NCBI GenBank assembly: GCA_021804345.1
Contig: JAJZHV010000083.1
Span: forward strand, 1-5,731
Length of the DNA stretch: 5,731 bases
Origin: Pseudomonadota bacterium
GTDB taxonomy: Bacteria > Pseudomonadota > Gammaproteobacteria > Burkholderiales > Ferrovaceae
Direction: 5' to 3'
The notes under the pieces were generated by a model. The model saw only the letters and a list, made by a program, of their open reading frames with translations. It did no database searches and was not told the origin of the DNA. Shown piece by piece: positions 1 through 5,731 of this stretch (position 1 is its first letter; each line of letters opens with the position of its first letter). A program made the translations under genes and the position numbers.

Positions 1-1202
1 AACTGGAACAGGACAGTCTGGAGTTGAAAGTGGCGCTGGCACGCTACGATGCGGCTCAAGCGTTCTTCACCGAACAGAGCGCGCAGCTTTACCCCGAGGT
101 GGATTTGGGCGGCAATGTATTCACCAACCGTGAGTCGGTTAACCGTCCCTTGCGCGGGAGCAATCTTCCCAATATGTATGGGAATACGGCACTGAGTATG
201 GGGGCCTTTTACGAGCTGGATCTTTGGGGCCAGATTCGTAGTGCCGTAGCCTCCGCTCAGGCTCAGGCCGAAGCCAGTCGGGCCGATGTGGAATCGGCTC
301 GTTTGAGTCTGCAAGCGCAATTGGCCACGGAATATGTCCAGTTGCGAGGACTGGATGCACAAATCCAGATTCTGGCTGATTCCATCGATGCCTACCGTAG
401 CGAGCTACAAATGATGCAACGGCGCCATGATGAGGGAATCGTCTCTGGGTTGGATGTGGCCCGTTCCCAGGTTTTGCTGGAAACCACCGAATCCACCCGC
501 TACAAGATCATGGCGGAACGTGCCTTGCGGGAACACGCCATTGCTGCCCTGTTGGGTCAGGCGCCCGCCAGTTTTTCCATTGTGCCCACCAAATGGGAAG
601 CCCATTACCCGCCCTTGCCCAAGACCATTCCCTCTGAGGTCTTGCAGCGACGCCCCGATATAGCGGCTGCAGAACGGCGCGTGGTGGCAGCCAATGCCCA
701 GATTGGTGTTGCTCGCGCGGCTTTCTACCCCCAGATTTCTCTGGGGGCTCTGGGCGGTTTTCAGAACACGGGCAATGGCGCCTTGCTGACGGCCCCTAAC
801 AGTTTCTGGTCCTTGGGGCCCCTTGCTTTTCTGAACATCTTCGATGCCGGGTTACGTGAGGCCGCGGTCAAGCAGGCCACGGCGCAAACCCAGGAAGCCG
901 TGGCGCAGTATCGGATTATCGTGTTGGGCGCTTTCCGCGAAGTGGAAGATAATTTGGCGCAGTTGCGCAACCTGGATCAGGAAGATCAACACCAGTCTCT
1001 GGCCGTCACTGCAGCGCGACATACCTACGACCTGGCTACCAACCGCTATCGCGAGGGTGCAGTAAGCTATCTGGAGGTCATCGACGCAGAAAACGCCAAA
1101 TTGCGCAGTGAACGGGCCGAACTAGACATCCAGACCGCACGCCTGCTCTCCACCGTGGGTCTGGTGCGCGCCATCGGTGGAAATCTGCCCGAGCAGCATT
1201 AA
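1..1202 (+). CDS. Outer-membrane efflux channel protein, OprM/NodT family (5' partial)
   Basis: This protein forms the trimeric outer-membrane exit duct of a tripartite pump, usually with an RND transporter and a periplasmic adaptor. The frame is open from the left edge (first whole codon at 3), giving 399 visible residues. Family members run to about 470-490, so the signal peptide, lipobox and first strand are probably off-window. Numbering visible residues from 1: the hallmark YELDLWG is at 70-76, followed by long Ala/Gln-rich alpha-barrel helices with RHDEGIVSGLDVARSQ at ~141-156. The second repeat begins with RRPDIAAAERRV at ~216-227, then ARAAFYPQISL, FREVEDNL at 311-318 and YREGAVSYLEVIDAEN at ~349-364. 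The two helical repeats resemble each other, as expected for two OEP domains. It is probably the last gene of an efflux operon. The pumped substrate cannot be read from this subunit. A TTG at 24 lies inside the conserved domain and is not the real start. Confidence 0.93.
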   Translation, partial: LEQDSLELKVALARYDAAQAFFTEQSAQLYPEVDLGGNVFTNRESVNRPLRGSNLPNMYGNTALSMGAFYELDLWGQIRSAVASAQAQAEASRADVESARLSLQAQLATEYVQLRGLDAQIQILADSIDAYRSELQMMQRRHDEGIVSGLDVARSQVLLETTESTRYKIMAERALREHAIAALLGQAPASFSIVPTKWEAHYPPLPKTIPSEVLQRRPDIAAAERRVVAANAQIGVARAAFYPQISLGALGGFQNTGNGALLTAPNSFWSLGPLAFLNIFDAGLREAAVKQATAQTQEAVAQYRIIVLGAFREVEDNLAQLRNLDQEDQHQSLAVTAARHTYDLATNRYREGAVSYLEVIDAENAKLRSERAELDIQTARLLSTVGLVRAIGGNLPEQH

Positions 1203-1209
1203 ATAGATC

Positions 1210-1256
1210 AGGCTGGGGCACCTTTTCCCTCATTCACGAGGACTAGGCCCCAGGCT
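1210..1256 (+). terminator. Possible terminator hairpin after the efflux channel gene
   Basis: Eight bases after the efflux stop codon, AGGCTGGGGC (1210-1219) faces GCCCCAGGCT (1247-1256), pairing at 9 of 10 positions. A small nested stem, CCTC (1228-1231) with GAGG (1238-1241), fills part of the 27-nt loop. No T-run follows, so it is not a classical intrinsic terminator. It could equally protect the mRNA 3' end or mark a Rho-dependent end. Confidence 0.35.
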
Positions 1257-1269
1257 TCCCGCCGAGCGT

Positions 1270-1293
1270 AAGTGTTGTATAAACACAACACTT
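1270..1293. promoter_or_regulatory. Dyad motif copy 1 (possible operator)
   Basis: A perfect 9-bp inverted repeat, AAGTGTTGT, then 6 bases (ATAAAC), then ACAACACTT. Its core TGTTGTATAAACACAAC (1273-1289) recurs at 1424-1440 with one mismatch. Symmetry and repetition in front of one gene suggest a dimeric regulator, but I do not recognise the family. The spacer also contains TATAAA, so a promoter -10 role is an alternative. Confidence 0.45.
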
Positions 1294-1321
1294 CTTTCCA
1301 TGATTGTAAAAAAACATCAGG

Positions 1322-1339
1322 TGTAACAAAAGTTTCATC
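1322..1339 (+). promoter_or_regulatory. PhoB-box-like site
   Basis: TGTAACA (1322-1328), four bases AAAG, then TTTCATC (1333-1339) follow the pho-box layout of two 7-base direct repeats resembling TGTCATA, separated by 4 AT-rich bases. About 5 of 7 positions agree in each half. It lies ~175 bases upstream of the predicted porin transcription start, far for direct activation. It is a single imperfect site, so confidence is low. Confidence 0.28.
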
Positions 1340-1423
1340 AAACCTCTCTAGCATCACTCCTCAGTAAGAAAACACACCAGATTGAGATCAAATCAGCCAA
1401 AAGCGCAACGGGTTGGTGGCGAC

Positions 1424-1440
1424 TGTTGTATAAAAACAAC
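1424..1440. promoter_or_regulatory. Dyad motif copy 2 (possible operator)
   Basis: TGTTGTATAAAAACAAC matches copy 1 at 16 of 17 positions in the same orientation. Its arms GTTGT (1425-1429) and ACAAC (1436-1440) are separated by the same 6-base distance. It lies about 60 bases upstream of the porin -10 element, where a repressor or upstream activator could act. The arms are shorter than in copy 1. Confidence 0.45.
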
Positions 1441-1456
1441 GTTAGCGCCTGTAAAT

Positions 1457-1470
1457 TTGACAAAAATCAA
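1457..1470. promoter_or_regulatory. FNR/Anr-box-like site upstream of the porin promoter
   Basis: TTGAC-AAAA-ATCAA matches the FNR-family consensus TTGAT-N4-ATCAA at 9 of 10 specified bases. Its centre (1463.5) is about 45-50 bases upstream of the likely transcription start, near but not exactly at the -41.5 position typical of class II FNR activation. The first six bases also read TTGACA, a perfect sigma-70 -35 box, but no good -10 lies 16-18 bases downstream, which favours the regulatory reading. Oxygen- or nitrogen-oxide-responsive control of the porin is inferred. Confidence 0.42.
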
Positions 1471-1479
1471 GCGACGTAC

Positions 1480-1506
1480 TTGTTTTTTGAAAAAATATGT
1501 TACGAT
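1480..1506 (+). promoter_or_regulatory. Predicted porin promoter (extended -10)
   Basis: An extended -10 element, TGT-TACGAT, lies at 1498-1506 with TG at 1498-1499 and the hexamer at 1501-1506. The best -35 candidate is TTGTTT at 1480-1485, but its 15-base spacing is short, so an activator may be needed. The start of transcription would be near 1513, leaving a leader of ~125 nt before the porin ATG. An overlapping TATGTT at 1496-1501 is an alternative -10. Confidence 0.5.
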
Positions 1507-1526
1507 TTCAGGAGCCTGATCCTGAA
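1507..1526. promoter_or_regulatory. Perfect dyad at the predicted porin transcription start
   Basis: TTCAGGA (1507-1513), a 6-base spacer, then its exact reverse complement TCCTGAA (1520-1526), directly abutting the predicted -10 box. If transcription starts near 1513 most of the left arm is not transcribed, so a DNA operator is more likely than an RNA hairpin. With an earlier start it could be a 5' stabilising stem-loop. Confidence 0.38.
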
Positions 1527-1638
1527 CACTTCGCCAAGCGCTGTTTTGAGGTTAGAAGGGTTCTGTTAGGTAAGCTGGATGACAATTTTTATCTTGTTGT
1601 TACGCCAGTGACGACATAACTATATGGAGCAATACCAA

Positions 1639-2979
1639 ATGAAAAAATCACTCGTAGCTTTAGCCGCCTTGACGGCGGTGTCGGGCCTAGCCCAGGCAGA
1701 TGTCACCCTGTACGGTATTCTGGACGTGGGTGTGGCCTCCGAAACCCATTCCGGCGACTTTAGCCCCACCTTTGTGACGGGCGTGGTTCCCACAGGGTCC
1801 CCAGCGCAGCATCTGGGTACCAGCGTGGGCATGATGAACGGGGGTGAAAAGCAAACCCGTTGGGGCGTGAAAGGATCGGAAGATCTGGGCAATGGCAACA
1901 AGGCCTTCTTCCAGTTGGAATCCGCCTTCAGCGTGGGTACCGGCGCTCTGGGCACATCGGCCCTGGCTGGTTCCTGTCAGCCCAAAACTGCCGGCTCCAA
2001 TCTGTGTGGCCCTACCAGCACCAACATGATTGCTGACACCAGCTTGAACAATCAGCTGTTTGGCCGCAATGCCTTTGTGGGCTTGAGCAATACCGAATAT
2101 GGCGCAGTGACCTTTGGCCGTCAAAACAGCTTGGACCTGGATATCATCACCTCTACGGCGGGCGGCTATGATCCGGTCAACGCTCAGATGTTCTCTCCCA
2201 TCAACTTCTCCGGCTTTTACGGTGGTGGTGGAGCCACGGATAGTGCCCGTGTAGATAACGCAATCAAATATTCCAACAAGTTCTATGGTGTGGATTTGAA
2301 CGCCATGTACGGTTTGGGCGGTATGGCCGGAAACAATTCGGCGCGCAGCACCGGCCAGATGGGCTTGGGTCTGGAACGCGATCGTTTCGGTGTGGAAGTG
2401 GTTGGCCAAATTGCGCGCGACACCACCCAGATCGGTGCGGCACCTGAAGCCAACACGGTCAATGCTACCTTCATGGACTTGCATTCCTTTACCGGCGTTC
2501 TGCGTTATTCCGTGACCGATTCCCTGACCGCCAAGGTTGGTGGACAGTATATCCGTTGGAGCACACCCAGCAACTACAGCACGCTCTCCGGTATGACACA
2601 GATCTACACCTATACCTTGAACCCGGTGGGCAATGGTTCATCCCTGTTTAGCGGTGCCAAGGAATACAACGTGTACTGGTTCGGCGGCAACTATCAGGCC
2701 ACTCCTAAACTGAAATTCTCGGTGGCTCAATATGATGTGATCATCAAGCAAGGCACCTATGGTTCCAGCGCAAGCTCCCTGACACCAGCAGGAAGTGCTC
2801 TGACGGCTTCTGGTAGTGATCGTTATACGTCCTTTCTGGTGGATTATGACCTGAGCAAGCGCACCAACCTCTACGCCGGTTACATGCACGACGAAAAGGG
2901 CGGCTCTGCCAATGTGGGCTCCTATGGCCCCAACCAGACCTACGATACCGTGGGCGCCGGTGTGGTCCATCGTTTCTAA
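1639..2979 (+). CDS. Gram-negative general porin (trimeric 16-strand type)
   Basis: This outer-membrane beta-barrel allows passive diffusion of small hydrophilic solutes. From the ATG at 1639 it has 446 residues. A signal peptide, MKKSLVALAALTAVSGLAQA, ends in an AQA cleavage site, so the mature protein begins DVTLYGILDVG, typical of betaproteobacterial porins. Conserved strands follow: TRWGVKGSEDLGNGNKAFFQ at 73-92, FGRNAFVGLSNTEYGAVTFG at 141-160 (leading to the constriction region) and AIKYSN at 208-213. The C-terminus, VGAGVVHRF, has the terminal Phe recognised by the BAM complex. An in-frame ATG at 1624 was rejected because it overlaps the GGAG ribosome binding site (1626-1629), which sits 9 bases before 1639. 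Cys113 and Cys123 lie in a predicted surface loop and may form a disulfide. At 446 residues it is longer than the usual ~350-390. Selectivity cannot be deduced. A long regulated upstream region suggests condition-dependent expression. Confidence 0.93.
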   Translation: MKKSLVALAALTAVSGLAQADVTLYGILDVGVASETHSGDFSPTFVTGVVPTGSPAQHLGTSVGMMNGGEKQTRWGVKGSEDLGNGNKAFFQLESAFSVGTGALGTSALAGSCQPKTAGSNLCGPTSTNMIADTSLNNQLFGRNAFVGLSNTEYGAVTFGRQNSLDLDIITSTAGGYDPVNAQMFSPINFSGFYGGGGATDSARVDNAIKYSNKFYGVDLNAMYGLGGMAGNNSARSTGQMGLGLERDRFGVEVVGQIARDTTQIGAAPEANTVNATFMDLHSFTGVLRYSVTDSLTAKVGGQYIRWSTPSNYSTLSGMTQIYTYTLNPVGNGSSLFSGAKEYNVYWFGGNYQATPKLKFSVAQYDVIIKQGTYGSSASSLTPAGSALTASGSDRYTSFLVDYDLSKRTNLYAGYMHDEKGGSANVGSYGPNQTYDTVGAGVVHRF

Positions 2980-3031
2980 GGGGTTTCCCCTGGTGGTGTA
3001 ACCACCGCCTCTCTGGTCCTTGTGGAGAGGC
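2980..3031 (+). other. Three tandem stem-loops in the porin 3' untranslated region
   Basis: Immediately after the porin stop codon come three perfect stems in a row: GGGG-TTT-CCCC (2980-2990), GGTGGT-GTA-ACCACC (2992-3006) and GCCTCTC-N11-GAGAGGC (3007-3031). With the terminator-like hairpin at 3042-3067 this makes four stem-loops in 88 bases. Such a structured 3' end could shield the abundant porin mRNA from exonucleases or be processed into a small RNA. Both roles are inference. Confidence 0.55.
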
Positions 3032-3041
3032 CGCAGCATCC

Positions 3042-3067
3042 GAACACCGCCCTTCCGGGCGGTGTTC
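3042..3067 (+). terminator. Strong hairpin, probable porin terminator
   Basis: GAACACCGCCC (3042-3052), loop TTCC, then GGGCGGTGTTC (3057-3067) form a perfect 11-bp GC-rich stem. The following bases, TCATTGG, are only weakly T-rich, so termination may be partial. Its position 62 bases after the porin stop and ahead of the coq7 promoter supports a role as the end of the porin transcript. Confidence 0.68.
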
Positions 3068-3099
3068 TCATTGGTGCGCTGCGTTTGGGCCAGCCCCTG

Positions 3100-3108
3100 T
3101 GCTAACAT
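3100..3108 (+). promoter_or_regulatory. Predicted coq7 promoter (extended -10)
   Basis: TGC-TAACAT (3100-3108) fits an extended -10 element. Only a poor -35 (TGCGTT at 3080-3085) is found at 17-base spacing, as is common for extended -10 promoters. Transcription would start near 3115, giving a leader of ~63 nt. It lies just beyond the porin terminator, so coq7 is probably transcribed separately. Confidence 0.42.
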
Positions 3109-3177
3109 CATCAAGCGATATGAATTCTGAAGCAGGAAAGCCTATCTACAACACATCTGTGCGGAGAGGAAAATACA

Positions 3178-3804
3178 GTGAGCATTCTGGATCAAGCCCT
3201 TGTGGAATTCGATCGTGCCTTGCGGACTCTGGCTGCCCCGCCTCGCGAGCATCGCCCTAATCCTGGTCGGGAGCACCCTGAAGCCTCCTTGTCCCCTTCC
3301 CAGCGAGAGCACATCGCGCGCCTGATGCGCGTCAACCATACCGGCGAAGTTTGCGCTCAGGCCTTGTATCAGGGTCAATCCCTGACGGCACGCATGGCTG
3401 CTAACCGGTTGGCCTTGCGCACTGCGGCCCAGGAAGAGGAAGATCATCTGGCCTGGTGCCAGACACGGATTCAGGAATTAGGAGGAAGAACCAGCCTTCT
3501 CAACCCCCTGTGGTATACCGCTTCTCTGGCTTTGGGGGTTTTGGCGGGGGTGGCTGGGGAGCACTGGAACCTAGCGTTTCTCGAAGAAACCGAACGTCAG
3601 GTGGAAGGACATCTGGCGGCCCATCTGGCCCAGATTCCCGAAGCGGATCAACGCACCCGGGCTGTGGTGGAACAGATGAAAACCGATGAAATGGGTCATG
3701 CCGAATTGGCTCGACGCTTGGGGGCGGCACAATTTCCGGCTCCGGTGAAAGCGGCCATGAAATGGTCCTCGCGCTTGATGACGCGCACGGTCTATTGGGT
3801 GTGA
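3178..3804 (+). CDS. coq7: Coq7: demethoxyubiquinone hydroxylase (2-polyprenyl-3-methyl-6-methoxy-1,4-benzoquinone monooxygenase)
   Basis: This di-iron monooxygenase carries out the last ring hydroxylation of aerobic ubiquinone synthesis, turning demethoxyubiquinol into the substrate for the final O-methylation. It replaces the flavin enzyme UbiF where that is absent. The 208 residues match the family's usual length. The ferritin-like di-iron ligands are all visible: Glu57 in NHTGE, Glu87 and His90 in EEEDHLAW, Glu139 in LEETERQVEGHL, and Glu171 and His174 in DEMGH. Their spacing follows human COQ7 for the first four. A hydrophobic stretch at ~111-127 probably provides membrane and substrate contact, as this is a peripheral inner-membrane enzyme. 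The start is GTG, chosen for the GAGGA ribosome binding site at 3166-3170 and the N-terminus MSILDQALVEFDRALRT, which resembles homologues. It stands alone between separate promoters, and oxygen is a co-substrate. Confidence 0.95.
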   Translation: MSILDQALVEFDRALRTLAAPPREHRPNPGREHPEASLSPSQREHIARLMRVNHTGEVCAQALYQGQSLTARMAANRLALRTAAQEEEDHLAWCQTRIQELGGRTSLLNPLWYTASLALGVLAGVAGEHWNLAFLEETERQVEGHLAAHLAQIPEADQRTRAVVEQMKTDEMGHAELARRLGAAQFPAPVKAAMKWSSRLMTRTVYWV

Positions 3805-3829
3805 GCGGAGGTCATTTGCAGTGAGGTGT

Positions 3830-3846
3830 GATCGGGCCAACCGATC
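3830..3846. other. Small inverted repeat between coq7 and argB
   Basis: GATCGG (3830-3835), loop GCCAA, then CCGATC (3841-3846) form a perfect 6-bp stem 26 bases after the coq7 stop. A-rich sequence follows on the plus strand, so it lacks the T-run of an intrinsic terminator. It may be a weak transcript end or nothing. The rest of 3805-3891 shows no gene. Confidence 0.3.
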
Positions 3847-3866
3847 GAAAATATTCCTACTGGTAA

Positions 3867-4835
<969 letters not shown>

Positions 4836-4839
4836 GGAA

Positions 4840-5731
4840 TCAAAAAAAACGGGTCACTCCCATGATGAGGGTGCGCCGCAATCCATACTGGGGGGCCCCC
4901 ACGCCGATGCCGGTGCCATTGCGCAACTCGTAGCTGTGGTCCAGCAGGTTGAGCACTGACACCCGTCCTTCCAGTTCCCCAAAGTTTTGGGTGTGAAACA
5001 GATGGGTGGCGGCGCCATTGAACACGGCATAGTCCGACATGGTTTGGGTATTGGCAAACCCGGCGCGCAAACCGCTGCCAATGACCGTGTCCAGACTCCA
5101 TTTGGCCCAATCCCCGCGATAGCCCAGACTGCCGGAGAGCGTGTAACGCTGGTCGTGATCCAGATAAACCCAATGATTGCTGATGTACGCTAATTCGGCG
5201 GGTGAAAAATTGAATTGACCCGACTCGATCCCCTTGCCCTGGGCCCGCCCCAGGGCAGCATTGAGAGCGGCATTCCAACGCTGATCATGCCAGTTTCCAG
5301 AAAACTCAAGCCCGTAAACGCGACCCTGCTGATAGTTGAACGAGGAAAATATCAGCGCATTGCCAAATTGTCCCTCGTCTAATAAGTGCTGGACCTTTCG
5401 GTAATAGCTATCCACATCTAGCGTCAGGTTGTCCGATACCCGGTGGGATATCCCTGTATCCAGATAATCGGAGCGTTCGGCACGCACGGTGCCACTGGTC
5501 TGCACCAGTGAGGCGTTGGTGGTGTTGGCAAAGGAGGCTACGGTCCGGGTGTCGATCAGCTCCGGGGACGGCGGCGTGAAATATTTGGCGTAGCCCGCGT
5601 GCCAGTGGGTGCCGGCATTGAGGTCGTAGACCAGTCCCAGACGTGGGCTGAGCTGGCTTTCGCTGGTGATGGTGTTGTTTTGATCAAACCGCGCGCCATA
5701 GTTCAGTGTTAATGCGGGTGTGATGGCCCAT
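4840..5731 (-). CDS. TonB-dependent outer-membrane receptor, C-terminal barrel (5' partial)
   Basis: These receptors import scarce ligands such as siderophores or cobalamin using TonB-ExbB-ExbD energy. The frame is open from the right edge to a TGA at 4842-4840, giving 296 visible residues. Full receptors run to roughly 650-800, so signal peptide, TonB box and plug lie off-window. Visible are alternating-residue beta-strands typical of the barrel: LTLNYGARFD near the start, SPRLGLVYDL and HAGYAKYFTPPSPELI at ~28-59, ERSDYLDTGISHRVSDNLTL at ~85-104, FNYQQGRVYGLEFSGNWH at ~131-148 and RVSVLNLLDHSYELRNG at ~256-272. The end LIMGVTRFF has the terminal aromatic BAM signal. A GTG at 5505 is internal to the domain and not the start. 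The ligand cannot be inferred. It converges on argB with four bases between stop codons. Confidence 0.9.
   Translation of the reverse strand, partial: WAITPALTLNYGARFDQNNTITSESQLSPRLGLVYDLNAGTHWHAGYAKYFTPPSPELIDTRTVASFANTTNASLVQTSGTVRAERSDYLDTGISHRVSDNLTLDVDSYYRKVQHLLDEGQFGNALIFSSFNYQQGRVYGLEFSGNWHDQRWNAALNAALGRAQGKGIESGQFNFSPAELAYISNHWVYLDHDQRYTLSGSLGYRGDWAKWSLDTVIGSGLRAGFANTQTMSDYAVFNGAATHLFHTQNFGELEGRVSVLNLLDHSYELRNGTGIGVGAPQYGLRRTLIMGVTRFF

Noticed and set aside
24..26. TTG as start of the efflux channel gene
   Set aside because: The frame stays open to the left edge and the first residues already belong to the conserved domain, with no signal peptide; the gene is cut by the window.
1382..1395. 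Second FNR-like site TTGAGATCAAATCA
   Set aside because: The half-sites have the wrong spacing by one base, so the palindrome is not in register.
1457..1485. Promoter using the perfect TTGACA at 1457-1462 as -35
   Set aside because: At 16-18 bases downstream there is only TTGTTT-like sequence, not a -10 box; the FNR-box reading explains the site better.
1624..1626. Upstream in-frame ATG for the porin
   Set aside because: It overlaps the GGAG ribosome binding site, has no such site of its own, and would add five residues before a textbook signal peptide beginning at 1639.
1687..2484. Antisense open frame of 265 codons inside the porin gene
   Set aside because: It lies opposite a well-recognised porin, shows no family resemblance and no ribosome binding site, and follows from the codon bias of the real gene.
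2638..3114. Minus-strand open frame across the porin end and its terminator
   Set aside because: It runs through the tandem hairpins and the porin C-terminus, with no recognisable protein features.
5503..5505. GTG as start of the minus-strand receptor
   Set aside because: Seventy-five further in-frame codons upstream encode typical barrel strands up to the window edge, so the gene is truncated by the window.

Overview
The window looks like an ordinary stretch of chromosome from a Gram-negative, ubiquinone-making proteobacterium, most likely a betaproteobacterium. The reasons are a general porin whose mature N-terminus reads DVTLYG and whose C-terminus is an aromatic residue (HRF), a Coq7-type quinone hydroxylase, and a long, arginine-sensitive-type ArgB. 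The genus cannot be named from this sequence. I found no rRNA, tRNA, CRISPR array, insertion sequence, phage gene or toxin-antitoxin pair.

Layout: (1) 1-1202, plus strand: the C-terminal ~399 residues of an OprM/NodT-type outer-membrane efflux channel, cut by the left edge. (2) 1203-1638: a 436-base AT-rich regulatory region, the least explained part of the window. It holds a possible terminator for the efflux gene, two nearly identical dyad motifs 151 bases apart, a PhoB-box-like site, an FNR-box-like site, an extended -10 promoter, a dyad at the predicted transcription start and a leader of ~125 nt. (3) 1639-2979: a trimeric general porin with a clear signal peptide. (4) 2980-3067: four consecutive stem-loops ending in a strong terminator-like hairpin. 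(5) 3178-3804: coq7, with its own extended -10 promoter and a GTG start. (6) 3805-3926: a short gap with a -10-like box and a hairpin that covers the argB ribosome binding site. (7) 3927-4835: argB. (8) 4840-5731, minus strand: the C-terminal part of a TonB-dependent receptor, cut by the right edge and converging on argB with four bases between the stop codons.

Functionally, three of the five genes encode outer-membrane beta-barrel proteins: an efflux exit duct, a passive diffusion porin and an energised uptake receptor. The other two are housekeeping enzymes for ubiquinone and arginine synthesis. Nothing suggests that the five form one pathway. The efflux channel is probably the last gene of an RND pump operon lying to the left. 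Porin, coq7 and argB each appear to have their own promoter signals. No clearly new system was found; the points worth following up are regulatory.
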